From NCBI GenBank assembly GCA_005888335.1, contig VAWY01000067.1, positions 1 to 44,720 of the forward strand: 44,720 bases of DNA, written 5' to 3'. This DNA comes from Actinomycetota bacterium. Lineage in GTDB: Bacteria; Actinomycetota; Thermoleophilia; Solirubrobacterales; Solirubrobacteraceae. The translations under genes and the position numbers were made by a program. This document shows, one piece after another, positions 13,828 through 22,833 of this stretch; the stretch's first letter is position 1; every line of letters starts with the position of its first letter. The notes beneath the pieces were generated by a model that was not told the origin of the DNA, did no database searches, and saw only the letters and a list, made by a program, of their open reading frames with translations.

Positions 13828-14958
13828 ATGGCGACGAGCGGACGCGTCCTGGTGCTCTCGGCGGCGATCGGCGAGGGGCACGACCTCCCCGCGCGGTGGC
13901 TCGCCGCGGGCCTCGCCGAGGAGGATCCGGCGATCGAGGTCGAGATCGCCGACGGCCTGGCGGCGATGGGCCGGCTCTCCGAGCGCGTCGTGCTCGGCGG
14001 CAGCTCATTCGAGTCGGTCTGGGGCAACCGCCTGTTCGACCTGACCCACTGGCTGATCACCGAGGTGGCGCCGATCCGCGCGCTGGCCGGGGTCGTCGGC
14101 GTGGCGCTGGGCGGCCGCGGGCTGCGGCGGCTGATCGCCGAGCGCCGGGCGGACGTCGTCGTCTCGACGTATCCCGGCGTGACGGAGGTCCTCGGGCGCC
14201 TGCGCCGGCGGCGGCGCCTCGCCGTCCCGGTCGCCTCGGCCATCACCGACCTGGCATCGCTGCGCTACTGGGCGCATCCGGGCGTCGACCTGCACCTCGT
14301 CACCCATCCCGAGTCGATCGCCGAGGTCCGCGCGATCGCCGGGGCGCGCACCGACGTCGTGGCCGTCCGCGGGCTCAACGACCCCGCCTTCCTCACCGAG
14401 CGCCCCCGCGCCGACGCGCGGCGCGCGCTCGGCCTTCCGCCCGACGGGCCGGTCGTCGTCGTCTCGGGCGGCGGCTGGGGGGTGGGCGACCTCGCCGGCG
14501 CGATCGACACCGTGCTCGCGGTCGACGGCGCGGTCGCCGTGGTCATGTGCGGGCGCAACGACGCCGTCCGCGAACGGCTCGCCGCCCGCCACGCCGGCGA
14601 GCCGCGCGTGCGCCTGCTCGGCTTCACCGACCGCGTGTCCGACCTCTTCGCGGCCGCCGACGCGCTCGTGCACTCGACCGCGGGCCTGACCGTGCTCGAG
14701 GCGATGGCGCGCGGCTGCCCGGTGATCAGCTATGGCTGGGGGCGCGGCCACATCCGGGCCAACAACCGGGCCTACCGGCGCTTCGGGCTGGCCGACGTCG
14801 CGACGACGCGCCCGGCGCTGGCCGCCGCGCTGCGCCGCGCGCTGGCCGCCCGCCGCGAGCCCGACCGCTCACAGGCCGAGCTGCCGACTGCCGCCGGCGT
14901 CGTGCGCACGCGCTTCGGACTGGGCGCCGCCGAGCAGCAGATCGCTCACTCCGGGTGA
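13828..14958 (+). CDS. GT28/MGDG synthase-like glycosyltransferase
   Basis: 376 residues. The N-terminus VLVLSAAIGEGHDLPARWLA matches the MGDG-synthase-like entry (S-x-x-G-x-GH). The C-terminal half has the GT-B nucleotide-sugar pocket: VVVSGGGWGVGDLAGAI, LLGFTDRVSDLFAAADALVH, and STAGLTVLEAMARGCPVI. Enzymes of this family transfer galactose or glucose to diacylglycerol, or are processive glycolipid synthases; MurG is a more distant relative. Its 3' end overlaps the convergent transporter gene by 90 bp. Confidence 0.8.
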   Translation: MATSGRVLVLSAAIGEGHDLPARWLAAGLAEEDPAIEVEIADGLAAMGRLSERVVLGGSSFESVWGNRLFDLTHWLITEVAPIRALAGVVGVALGGRGLRRLIAERRADVVVSTYPGVTEVLGRLRRRRRLAVPVASAITDLASLRYWAHPGVDLHLVTHPESIAEVRAIAGARTDVVAVRGLNDPAFLTERPRADARRALGLPPDGPVVVVSGGGWGVGDLAGAIDTVLAVDGAVAVVMCGRNDAVRERLAARHAGEPRVRLLGFTDRVSDLFAAADALVHSTAGLTVLEAMARGCPVISYGWGRGHIRANNRAYRRFGLADVATTRPALAAALRRALAARREPDRSQAELPTAAGVVRTRFGLGAAEQQIAHSG

Positions 14959-15765
14959 GGCGCCGAGCGCGGCCGCGCCCACGCCCGCGGCGCCGATGCC
15001 GGCGAGCACGACGGCGCCGCCGAGCGCCGTGCTTCCGAGCGCCTCGCCGAAGACCAGCGGGCCGGCCAGGGCAGGCACGACGACCTGTGCGGCCACGATG
15101 ACCGGCGCAACGCGGCTGGCGGGCATGCGCTGCAGCGCGCTCATCTCGGCCGTGAGCGCCGCCGCGCCGGCGAGCGCGGCGAGCGCCGCCCACGCGACGC
15201 CGGCCGCCCAGCGCCCGCCGGCGGCCGCGTCGGAGACGAGCTTGAGCGCGATCGCCCCGAGCGCGTCGCCCGCGGCGGCGCCCACCACGGCGAGGCCTGC
15301 GCGCGTGGTGCGCCGCCGCGCGTACGGCGCGACGGCGAGCGCGGCGAGCACGACGAGCAGCCCGGCAAGCGCGCCGTGCGCATGCACCGCGCCGGTGCGG
15401 TCGGGCGCGGCCGCGCCGACCGCTGCCACGCCCGCGACGACGAGCCCGACGGCGAGCGCGTCGCGGCGGCCGACGCGCTCGCCGAGCACGACGCGGGCGA
15501 GGGCGAGGAGCGCCACGAGCCCGAGCGCGAGCACGGGCTGCACGAGGCTCACGGGCGCCAGGGCCAGGGCGACGATCTGCAGCAGGGCGCCGGCGAGTGA
15601 AAGCAGCGTGCCGGCGAGCCAGCGCGGGCGCTCGGCGAGCCCGCGCAGCAGCGAGGCCCGCAGCGCCGCGCCGGCCGGCGCGGCGCGCGCCTCGAGCGCC
15701 TGCAGGACGTAACCGCCCTCGTAGCAGGCGGCCGCGGCCAGCGCCACGAGCGCGCCGGCGATCAA
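14869..15765 (-). CDS. DMT/EamA-like multi-helix transporter
   Basis: 298 residues, nearly all hydrophobic, with about nine to ten helices. The first (IAGALVALAAAACYEGGYVL) and SLVQPVLALGLVALLALARV resemble the DMT/EamA superfamily, where PVxA- or QP-type helices line the pocket. The start is TTG 15765. The last 30 residues (ASPGVSDLLLGGAQSEARAH) are encoded opposite the glycosyltransferase 3' end and may be less constrained. Substrate unknown. Confidence 0.75.
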   Translation of the reverse strand: MIAGALVALAAAACYEGGYVLQALEARAAPAGAALRASLLRGLAERPRWLAGTLLSLAGALLQIVALALAPVSLVQPVLALGLVALLALARVVLGERVGRRDALAVGLVVAGVAAVGAAAPDRTGAVHAHGALAGLLVVLAALAVAPYARRRTTRAGLAVVGAAAGDALGAIALKLVSDAAAGGRWAAGVAWAALAALAGAAALTAEMSALQRMPASRVAPVIVAAQVVVPALAGPLVFGEALGSTALGGAVVLAGIGAAGVGAAALGASPGVSDLLLGGAQSEARAHDAGGSRQLGL

Positions 15766-15822
15766 TGCGCCACCCCGCCGCGGTCACGCGCCTTGCGCGC
15801 TCGAGGCTGCCACGATCCCCGC

Positions 15823-16512
15823 ATGCGCGCGCTCATCGTCGCCGGCGCCGCGGCCGCCGCATGGTCATCGCCGGCGCTCGCGCCGGTCGTGCCCCCGGTC
15901 TGCGCGGCGCTCGGCATCCCGCGGCGGCTGCCGGCCGGGGCGCGCGGCGTGGCCGTGACCTTCGACGACGGTCCGCACCCCGAGGGCACGCCGGCGATCC
16001 TCGAGCTGCTGCGCGACGCGGGCGCGCGTGCAACGTTCTTCCTGGTCGGGGAGCAGGTCGATCGCCACCGGGCGCTGGCGGCCGAGATCGCCGCCGCCGG
16101 CCACGCGATCGCCCTGCACGGCCACCGCCACCACCTGCTGCTGCGCGTCACGCCGCGCGCGCTCGCCGCCGACCTCGACCGCGGCGCTGCGATCATCGCC
16201 GAGACGACCGGGGTCGCCCCGCAGCTCTACCGCCCGCCCTATGGGATCTTCAGCCCGGCCGCGCTGCGGTTCGTGCGCCGCCGCGGCTGGCGAGCGCTGC
16301 TGTGGTCGCGCTGGGGGCACGACTGGCGGCGGCGGATCGCTCCGGCGGCGATCGCGCGCGAGGTCACCGAGCGCGTCGGCGACGGCGACGTCCTCCTGCT
16401 GCACGACGCCGACCACTACAGCGCGCCGGACTCGTGGCGGCGGACCGCCGCGGCGCTGCCGCTCGTGCTCGAGACGCTGGCCGAGCGCGGCCTTTCCACG
16501 GTCGTTCCCTAG
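15823..16512 (+). CDS. polysaccharide deacetylase (NodB homology), exported or membrane-anchored
   Basis: 229 residues from ATG 15823. A hydrophobic N-terminus (LIVAGAAAAAWSSPALAPVV) acts as signal or anchor. The NodB/CE4 motifs are all present: TFDDGPHPEGT (catalytic Asp and metal Asp), HGHRHH (metal His pair), RPPYG, and the C-terminal LLHDADH. Such enzymes remove N- or O-acetyl groups from cell wall or surface glycans. It is divergent from the DMT gene and overlaps the convergent epimerase gene by 4 nt. Confidence 0.87.
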   Translation: MRALIVAGAAAAAWSSPALAPVVPPVCAALGIPRRLPAGARGVAVTFDDGPHPEGTPAILELLRDAGARATFFLVGEQVDRHRALAAEIAAAGHAIALHGHRHHLLLRVTPRALAADLDRGAAIIAETTGVAPQLYRPPYGIFSPAALRFVRRRGWRALLWSRWGHDWRRRIAPAAIAREVTERVGDGDVLLLHDADHYSAPDSWRRTAAALPLVLETLAERGLSTVVP

Positions 16513-17822
16513 TTTTGGTCGACGCGCGCCGCGCGCAGCCCGCGCGCCGCGAGCACCCCGGCGGCGGCGGCGCCGGCGAGCGCGAGGAGCGTCACGTGCT
16601 CGCGCGCGAGATGGACGACCGCCACCGTGCTCGGCCAGATCACGGCGACGAGCCCCGCCCCGGCGAGCATCGTGCTGACCACCAGCGCCGCGCGGCGCCG
16701 GTCGCGCGCCCAGTCGATCCGCGCCAGCAGCGCGACCGGCACGCCGAGGAGGACCATCGCGCCGAGGAAGCTCGCGGGGTCGCTGAGCGCCTCGACGCGC
16801 GCGAGCGCGGCCGCGAGGACGCCGGCGAGCAGCGCGACGAAGCCGATCACGAGCGACTGGCCAAGGCCCGCGAGGCGCGCGAGGCGCGCGCCCGCGCCCG
16901 CGGCCACGGCCGCCACGGGTCCCTCTTCGCGGTGCCACTCGACGTAGCGCGCCGCGCCGTCGCGGAAGCTGGTCCGCGGCCGCCAGCCGAGCTCGCGCGC
17001 CGCCCGTTCGGCGCTGACCGCCACGCCGCCGAAGTCGCCGGCCCGGCCGGGGACGTGCACGATCTCGGTGTCGCCGACAAGCTCGCTCACGGTCGTGGCG
17101 ATCTCGCGCACGGAGACGTCCTCGGCGCCGACGAGGTTGTACGTCCGGTTGGCGGCCGCCGGGCACAGGGCGCGCACCACGCCTTCGGCGAGGTCCTCGA
17201 CGTAGACGAAGCGCCGCGTCTGCTCGCCCGTTCCCGCGACGGTCAGCGGCTCACCGGCCAGCGCGCGGCTGACGAAGGCGGGCAGCACCGCGGCCGGGCG
17301 GGCGCGCGGGCCGTAGGGGATCCCGAAGCGCAGGATCGTCGTCGGCACGCCGTAGAGCTCGCTGTACGCCCGGCAGTAGAGCTCGCCCGCCAGCTTGGTG
17401 GCGGTGTAGAGGTGCGCCGGCGGCGGCAGGAGGGTCTCCTCGTCGACGACGCCGTTCGCGACGCCGGAGTAGACCCAGATCGTCGACGCGTAGACCACCC
17501 GGCCGACCCGGGCGTCGCGCGCCGCCTGCAGCACGTTGAGCGTCCCGCGCGAGTTGAGGTTCTCGGCGTCGGCAGGCTCGGACTCCACCTGGCCGACGTC
17601 GGCGGCGGCGGCCATGTGCACGACCGCGTCGCAGCCGCGCATCGCGCGCCGGACGGCGTCCGGGTCCCGGACGTCGGCGATCGCCGTCTCGACCTCGCGG
17701 CGGCAGTGGTAGGGCGACGGGCGCAGGTCGAGGACGACAGGCTCGTGCCCTGCGGCGAGCAGGCGGTCGACGACGTGCGAGCCGATGAAGCCGGCGCCGC
17801 CGGTCACCAGGACGCGGGTCAT
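16509..17822 (-). CDS. NAD-dependent sugar epimerase/dehydratase with C-terminal membrane domain
   Basis: 437 residues from ATG 17822. Residues 1-310 are an extended SDR: VLVTGGAGFIGSHVVDRLLA at the N-terminus, ASTIWVYSG, catalytic YTATK near residue 140, and RFVYVEDLAEGVVRAL. Residues about 325-430 add four hydrophobic helices (SLVIGFVALLAGVLAAALA, FLGAMVLLGVPVALLARI, AALVVSTMLAGAGLVAVIW, VTLLALAGAAAAGVLAARG), an unusual fusion that would hold the enzyme at the membrane. The start overlaps the aminotransferase stop (ATGA), so the two act as a unit in nucleotide-sugar modification for a surface glycan. Confidence 0.85.
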   Translation of the reverse strand: MTRVLVTGGAGFIGSHVVDRLLAAGHEPVVLDLRPSPYHCRREVETAIADVRDPDAVRRAMRGCDAVVHMAAAADVGQVESEPADAENLNSRGTLNVLQAARDARVGRVVYASTIWVYSGVANGVVDEETLLPPPAHLYTATKLAGELYCRAYSELYGVPTTILRFGIPYGPRARPAAVLPAFVSRALAGEPLTVAGTGEQTRRFVYVEDLAEGVVRALCPAAANRTYNLVGAEDVSVREIATTVSELVGDTEIVHVPGRAGDFGGVAVSAERAARELGWRPRTSFRDGAARYVEWHREEGPVAAVAAGAGARLARLAGLGQSLVIGFVALLAGVLAAALARVEALSDPASFLGAMVLLGVPVALLARIDWARDRRRAALVVSTMLAGAGLVAVIWPSTVAVVHLAREHVTLLALAGAAAAGVLAARGLRAARVDQN

Positions 17823-18829
17823 GTCGTGACCTCCGGGCGGTAGTAGAGCGGGACGCACCAGTGGTTCTGCGCCACCCAGTCGCTGTTGGGCAGCTCATCG
17901 CCGGTGCTCATGAGCCGATGGCACGGTGCATCGTAGACCTTGCCGGTCGAGCGCTCGATCGGGTCGAAGACGACGTACTTGTACAGCCCGGAGACCATGC
18001 CGTCGGGGAGGCGCAGGCGGCCCGGATGCTCGGGGTCGAGGACTCGGCGCGCGACATCGTTCTTCCAGGCGACGATCTCCTCCATGCGCTCGGTCTGGAC
18101 GAGCGCGAGCGCGGCGGTGAATTCGCTCATGCGAAAGCCGAGTCCCGGTACGGCGTAGTCGGGCTTGCCGTAGTCGCGGAACGCTCGGGCGTGGGCGAGC
18201 AGGTCCTCGTCATGTGACACCAGAATGCCGCCCTCGCCGGTCGAAACCGTTTTCGTCGCGTAAAGCGAGTACGCGCCTGCGTCGCCGAACGTGCCGGGCC
18301 GTCGCCCGCGCCACGACGCGCCGTGGGCGTGCGCGCAGTCCTCGAGCAGGAAGATGCCGTGGTCGCGGCAGTACGCCGCGATCCGCTCGACGTCGAAGGC
18401 GACGTGCCCGCCGATGTGGACCAGGACGCAGGCGCGGGGACGGTGGCGCTCGGCCTTGGCCTCGAAGTCCGCGAACGACATGCACAGGTCCTCGCGGTTG
18501 CAGTCGACGAACACGGGGCGCCCGCCGGCGGCCAGGATGGCCAGCGGCGTGGCCATGAACGTGTTCGATGGGCACAGGACGGGCTCGCCGGCAACGCCCG
18601 CGTAGCCCAGAGCGGCGAGCGCGGCGCCCGTCCAGCCCGCCGTCGCGACGGCACCGGCGCCGTTCCACGCGGCCCAGGCGGCCTCGAACCGGCGGGTCAT
18701 CTCGCCGTGCGACCACTGCTGGGAGTCGATGACCTCGTCCCAAAGGGCGTGGACGCGCGCGCGATCGCGGGCATCGAAGCCGATGGCGAAGCGCTGGGCG
18801 TCGGCGATGGCAGGGGCGGCCGGCGGCAA
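17819..18829 (-). CDS. DegT/DnrJ/EryC1 family PLP-dependent aminotransferase
   Basis: 336 residues. The fold-type I features of sugar aminotransferases are visible: LCPSNTFMATPLAILAAGG, VHIGGHVAFDVERIAAYCRD, LLEDCAHAHGA (Asp contacting PLP), and SLYATKTVSTGEGG with the Schiff-base Lys. C-terminal GFRMSEFTAALALVQ is also typical. It probably aminates a keto nucleotide sugar made by the coupled epimerase/dehydratase. The start is TTG 18829, the only initiation codon before an upstream stop, with no good ribosome binding site, so the start is uncertain. Confidence 0.86.
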   Translation of the reverse strand: MPPAAPAIADAQRFAIGFDARDRARVHALWDEVIDSQQWSHGEMTRRFEAAWAAWNGAGAVATAGWTGAALAALGYAGVAGEPVLCPSNTFMATPLAILAAGGRPVFVDCNREDLCMSFADFEAKAERHRPRACVLVHIGGHVAFDVERIAAYCRDHGIFLLEDCAHAHGASWRGRRPGTFGDAGAYSLYATKTVSTGEGGILVSHDEDLLAHARAFRDYGKPDYAVPGLGFRMSEFTAALALVQTERMEEIVAWKNDVARRVLDPEHPGRLRLPDGMVSGLYKYVVFDPIERSTGKVYDAPCHRLMSTGDELPNSDWVAQNHWCVPLYYRPEVTT

Positions 18830-18905
18830 CGCGGCGGCACGCTAGCAGCGACGATCGCCGGTGAGCGCGGCTCGCCGCCCGCGGGACGGGGCCGCCTCGC
18901 CGCGG

Positions 18906-20234
18906 TCAGCCCTGGCCCTGGTGCGGCTCCGACGAGCCGCTGCCGGATCTGTCGCCGCCGCCGTCCGAGGGACCCGGACCGCCGCTGTTGCCCTGGGGCT
19001 GCCCGCCGTCGGACTGGTTGCCCGGGCCGCTGTTGTCGGCGTGCCCGTCGTCCGACGGCCGCTGGTCACCGCCGCCGCCGCCCGGGCCGCTCTCGTCGCG
19101 CTGCGGCGAGAGCGCGGGGTCGGGCGCCGGGCCGGCAGCCGGGGGCGGCGCGGCCGCCGGCGCGGCGTCGGGAGTGACCGTCTCGGCCGGCGCCGGCGCG
19201 AGCACGGCGGTCTGGGCCGGCTGCGGCGAGACCGGCGGGGCGGCCTCGGGCGGCGCGGCGGCAGGCGCGGTGTGGACCGGCCGAAGCTCGGTGCGCTCGT
19301 TGACGAGGATCGCGACGTGGCGCACCGCCGGCAGGGCGCGGCGGGCGGCCGCCGATCCACTCGCGCCCCCGGCGGACGCGGAGTGCTGCCGCCGCACATG
19401 GACGCGGCGGGCGACCGTGCGCAGCGCGACCGGCGCGGCCTCCGGACCGGCGCGGACGACCGCGACCGGCGCGTTGCGCGCGGCGTGCCGCTCGACGGCC
19501 GTATGCTCGAGCGCGGCCGTTCCGCCCAGCGCGATGGAACCGGCGACCACGAGCGCCGTGCCGGTCTGCAGCGCGTGGGCGCCGCCCGCGACGGCGGCCG
19601 AGCCGGCTGCCACCTCGCCGGCCCGGCCGCCGAGCGTGCCCGTGCCGGTCCGCATCGCCCACACGAGCAGCGGCATCGGCGTGAGCGCTGTCGCCGCGCC
19701 GCGCAGGGACGTGCGCGCGCGAAAGAGCAGCTGGCGAAGCCCGTTCTCGGTCAGGCCCATCTCCAGGGCGACCTGCGCCTGCGGGCGCCCCTCGAGCACC
19801 ACGGCGAGCAGCGCGGCGCGCTGGCGCTCGGGCAGCGCGGCGACGGCGGCGAGCGTCTGGCGCATGATCGAGCGGCGCTCGAAGTCGGCCTCGGGGTCGT
19901 CGGTGCCCTGGACCGTGTCCAGCAGCTCGGCGTAGTCGAAGACCCCTTGGCGCAGCTGCGTCACCGCGGCGTTGTGGACGATCGCGTACAGCCACGGGCG
20001 CAGCTGGTGGACGGTGCGGCCGTCGCGCAGCGCGCGCCATGCCTGCAGGAAGGCCTGCTGCAGCGCGTCGTCGCAGCGCCCCTCGGGCAGGATGCGCAGG
20101 CAGTAGCGGTGCAGCTGCGCCCGGTAGCGCTCGACGATCGCCGTGAAGGCGGGCTCGTGCCCTGCGTGCACCAGCTCGACCAGACGACGGTCGGTCTGGG
20201 CTCGCAGGAGGGTTGTCGAGAGCAGGGGTGCCAC
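18906..20234 (-). CDS. ECF-type sigma factor with long C-terminal extension
   Basis: 442 residues from GTG 20234. Region 2 is LVELVHAGHEPAFTAIVERY through DDALQQAFLQAWRAL, followed by LRPWLYAIVHNAAVTQLRQG. Region 4 is ALPERQRAALLAVVLEGR with QVALEMGLTENGLRQLLFRA. After residue 180 come hydrophobic segments (ALQTGTALVVAGSIALGGTA), then an Ala/Pro-rich linker and a Gly/Ser/Asp-rich tail of about 70 residues (RPSDDGHADNSGPGNQSDGG). The extension is typical of large ECF factors in this lineage and may tether the sigma factor to the membrane or act as a built-in regulator. The STAS gene lies 57 bp upstream on the same strand. Confidence 0.85.
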   Translation of the reverse strand: MAPLLSTTLLRAQTDRRLVELVHAGHEPAFTAIVERYRAQLHRYCLRILPEGRCDDALQQAFLQAWRALRDGRTVHQLRPWLYAIVHNAAVTQLRQGVFDYAELLDTVQGTDDPEADFERRSIMRQTLAAVAALPERQRAALLAVVLEGRPQAQVALEMGLTENGLRQLLFRARTSLRGAATALTPMPLLVWAMRTGTGTLGGRAGEVAAGSAAVAGGAHALQTGTALVVAGSIALGGTAALEHTAVERHAARNAPVAVVRAGPEAAPVALRTVARRVHVRRQHSASAGGASGSAAARRALPAVRHVAILVNERTELRPVHTAPAAAPPEAAPPVSPQPAQTAVLAPAPAETVTPDAAPAAAPPPAAGPAPDPALSPQRDESGPGGGGGDQRPSDDGHADNSGPGNQSDGGQPQGNSGGPGPSDGGGDRSGSGSSEPHQGQG

Positions 20235-20260
20235 GGCGCAACGCTACGGATCTCGGACGA

Positions 20261-20293
20261 GACGCGCCACCCCTCTTTTCGTTACGGCGCGTC
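20261..20293. repeat. 8-bp inverted repeat between STAS and sigma genes
   Basis: GACGCGCC (20261-20268) and GGCGCGTC (20286-20293) pair perfectly around a 17-nt spacer containing CTCTTTTCG. It overlaps the STAS stop codon and precedes the sigma gene start. It may be an attenuating hairpin or an operator; function unknown. Confidence 0.35.
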
Positions 20294-20657
20294 AGTCGTA
20301 CTGGTGCGCCTCGGCGAGCAGCTCGATCGCCTCGTCGACGTCGTCGGCCACGAGGACGACCTCGACCAGCCCGGTGACCTCGAGCAGCCGCTCGACGTCG
20401 CCCTGCACGCCGGCGATCGCGAGCCCGGCGCGGCGCCGCGCGAGCCGCCGGTGCAGGGCCGAGATCAGGCCCAGGCCGACCGACGACATGAAGGGCACCT
20501 TCGACAGGTCGATGACGAGATCGTCGAAGCCCTCGTCGTCGTCGACGACGGCGCCGAGGCGGGGCGCCGTGAGGACGTCGACCTCGCCCTCGACCGCCAC
20601 GACGCGCAGGCGGCCGCGCTGATCAGTTCGCACCGTGAATTCCGGAAGCGCCGACAT
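20292..20657 (-). CDS. STAS-domain protein, anti-sigma factor antagonist type
   Basis: 121 residues. STAS fold: RLRVVAVEGEVDVLTAPRLG, DDLVIDLSKVPFMSSVGLGL (the Ser-Ser around residue 58-59 is where SpoIIAA-like proteins are phosphorylated), and GDVERLLEVTGL. Such proteins bind and release anti-sigma kinases. It precedes the ECF sigma gene. The ECF partner is unusual, since STAS antagonists normally serve SigB/SigF-type factors. Confidence 0.85.
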   Translation of the reverse strand: MSALPEFTVRTDQRGRLRVVAVEGEVDVLTAPRLGAVVDDDEGFDDLVIDLSKVPFMSSVGLGLISALHRRLARRRAGLAIAGVQGDVERLLEVTGLVEVVLVADDVDEAIELLAEAHQYD

Positions 20658-20798
20658 GGGCCCGCGGCACTATTCCACGTCTGGCGGCGCTTCGCGCCTT
20701 GATGAACGTTTTAGTTTTTTCGGTCCGAGCGCACATTTTCCTCGCTAAGCGGCGCTCAAGAACGGGGTGCGACGGCCGTTCACTGGAGATGGTCGTCG
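20658..20798. promoter_or_regulatory. A/T-rich divergent promoter region (STAS / PilZ)
   Basis: The patch 20701-20745 (AACGTTTTAGTTTTTTCGG and GCACATTTTCC) is strikingly A/T-rich for this window and lies between divergent starts at 20657 and 20799. It should hold both promoters; no consensus hexamers are certain. A ribosome binding site GGAG lies at 20782-20785 for the PilZ gene. Confidence 0.45.
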
Positions 20799-21458
20799 AT
20801 GACCATCGAGAGCCCGCCCGTCGCGTGCCGCGTCACGCTGATCCTGCCCGACCGCGAGATGCTGCCGGGCCGCGTCGACGTGGTCGGCGACAAGGCGCTC
20901 CAGCTCGCGATGTTCGCCACGCCGCGCACGCCGCTGCGCCAGGTCCAGCGCAGCCGGCTGTTCCTCGAGTTCATCAACGAGCACGGGGTCTGCCGGATGA
21001 CCGGGTCGGTCGAGGCGCTGCGCCGAGGGACCGGCTACGGCGACGAGGAGGACGTCTACGACGTCGTGCGGTTCACGTTCGCGGGCCCGCCGCAGCTGCT
21101 GCAGCGCCGCGAGTTCGTTCGCAGCCGGCACGTCGGGCGCGTGGACATGATGGTCGACGCCCCCGGCGCGGTGGCCGTCACGTGCGCGACGGTCGACCTC
21201 TCCGGCGGCGGCATGAAGGTGCGCGGGCTCGAGGACGTCGCGGTCGGCACCGAGCTGCACTTCAAGCTCGCCTCCCCGGTCGCCGGCGGAACGGCGATCA
21301 GCGGCCGCTGCCGCGCCGTCCACGTCACCGACGAGGGCGCCGTGGGCGTGCAGTTCACCGCCATCGCCGAGGCCGACCGCGACCGGCTGGTGGCGTTCGC
21401 GTACGAGCGCGAGCTCGTCGCGCGCGAGTGGGCGATGCGCTCGAGCGCCGCGCGCTGA
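20799..21458 (+). CDS. PilZ-domain protein, predicted c-di-GMP receptor (YcgR-like)
   Basis: 219 residues. An N-terminal YcgR-N-like beta domain (ACRVTLILPDREMLPGRVDV) is followed by a PilZ domain from about residue 100. The binding motif RxxxR appears as QRREFVR near residue 102, and the DxSxxG motif as DLSGGG near residue 131, then VGVQFTAIAEADRDRLVAFA. These residues bind cyclic di-GMP. YcgR-like proteins act on flagella or on exopolysaccharide synthesis. It lies alone after an A/T-rich promoter region, convergent with the frameshifted membrane protein. Confidence 0.85.
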   Translation: MTIESPPVACRVTLILPDREMLPGRVDVVGDKALQLAMFATPRTPLRQVQRSRLFLEFINEHGVCRMTGSVEALRRGTGYGDEEDVYDVVRFTFAGPPQLLQRREFVRSRHVGRVDMMVDAPGAVAVTCATVDLSGGGMKVRGLEDVAVGTELHFKLASPVAGGTAISGRCRAVHVTDEGAVGVQFTAIAEADRDRLVAFAYERELVAREWAMRSSAAR

Positions 21459-22815
21459 TCAGGCGCGCGAGCGTTTGAGCAGCAGCGCCCAGCCCGCGGC
21501 GCCGGTGGCGAACAGCGCCGGCAGGAGGGGAAGCAGGTGGCGCGGCTCGCTGAGGAAGACCGCGTTGATGGCGGTCGAGGAGGCCGCCACGGCAAGGAGC
21601 GCCCCGGGCCCCGGTCGTCGGACGCGCACGACGGCGAGGATCGTGCCCACGAGGGCCAGTCCGACGAGCAGCAGGTGGACGGTCAGGCTCACCGCGCCGA
21701 CGCGGGCGTGCGGCCCGCGGTTTGGCGTGACCCACATCCGCGCCGCCTTGGTGCCGAGCATGCGGGCGAAGGGCAGCGGCCGGCGCAGCGCGTAGCGGTC
21801 GAGGTTCTCGCGGGCCTCCCGGCGCAGCGCGGCGTCGCGGTCGAGCTCGGGATGCCGGCCGGCGACGAGGTCGAGGATCCGCTCCTGCGGCAGGCGGAAG
21901 TTGGGCACAGACCCCATCCGCGGGTCCTGCAGGCGCAGCTCGTTGCCCAGCGAGCGCTTGAGGCCGAACATCGTTCCGTGCCCGGGCAGGTAGGTGCCGA
22001 CGAAGATCGCGCTGCCGCCGCTCGTCGAGATCGGCACGAGGCGCCCGGCCCGGTCGGACGCCGAGCGCACCCACGGCGCGACGGCGACGACCGTCCCGGC
22101 CAGCAGCGCGGCGCCGCACATCGCGGCGCGCCGCCATCCGCGCGGGCGGCGCGCGACGGCGACCGCCCACAGCGCGACGAGCGGCACAGCCGGCGCGAGG
22201 TCGGCGCGGGCGAGCAGCGTCAGCCCAAGCGCGAGACCCGCCAGCGCGAAGCGCCACTCGGCGGGACGGCGGGCGGCCCAGACGCAGGCGAGGACGGCGA
22301 TCGCGAGCCCGAGCGCTCCGAGCGGCTCGCTCAGCGCGCGTCCGGCGACGTCGACGAGCGGGGGGTAGAACGCGGTCGCCGCGGCGGCGACCAGGCCGGC
22401 CACGCCGCCGCCGAGCAGGGCCCCGGCGGCGAAGGCCGCGAGGATGGCCAGCGTGCCGACGATCGCCTGGGCGGTGTAGACGGAAGGCGGGGCGAGGTCG
22501 CCGGGGCCGCCGGGGGGGGGCGCCGGGCGGCCAGTGCAGCGGGTCGTTCATCGCGGTGCCCGGACCGCCGTAGTTGCCCGTCGTCGCGAGGTCGCGCGCG
22601 AGCGTGAGGTAGGCCCGCTCGTCGGCCGAGTTGGGTTGCGCGGGATGCGCCGCCCGGTGGGCGCGCAGAGCGGCGCCCCCGGCGACCACGGCGGCGAGCA
22701 GGACGAGCACCGCGATGACGCGAAGCGCCCGCGTCGCCGAGGCGAGCGCCAGCGACGAGAGCCCGGCCACGCCGGCCGGCGGCGCGTCGGGCAGGCGCTG
22801 GGTGGTCGTCGGCAC
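21459..22815 (-). pseudogene. GT39-like polytopic membrane glycosyltransferase, frameshifted at a C9 tract
   Basis: The protein is split over two frames. From GTG 22815 it reads one N-terminal helix (VIAVLVLLAAVVAGGAAL), then ADERAYLTLARDLATTGNYG and NDPLHWPPGAP, the luminal loop of GT39/ArnT-like enzymes. At a run of nine C on the coding strand (22512-22520 complement) the frame is lost. Removing one C restores GDLAPPSVYTAQAIVGTLAI and the rest of a helix-rich protein to the stop at 21459, giving about 451 residues in total (1,357 nt, 3n+1). It could be a pseudogene, a phase-variable gene, or a homopolymer sequencing error. The helix-rich C-terminal frame remains well conserved in style. Confidence 0.75.
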
Positions 22816-22833
22816 CGCTCTTAGACTGGCCTC

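Noticed and set aside
14265..14751. Minus-strand frames opposite the glycosyltransferase
   Set aside because: No family pattern, Arg/Ser/Ala-rich composition, and they lie under a well-supported gene.
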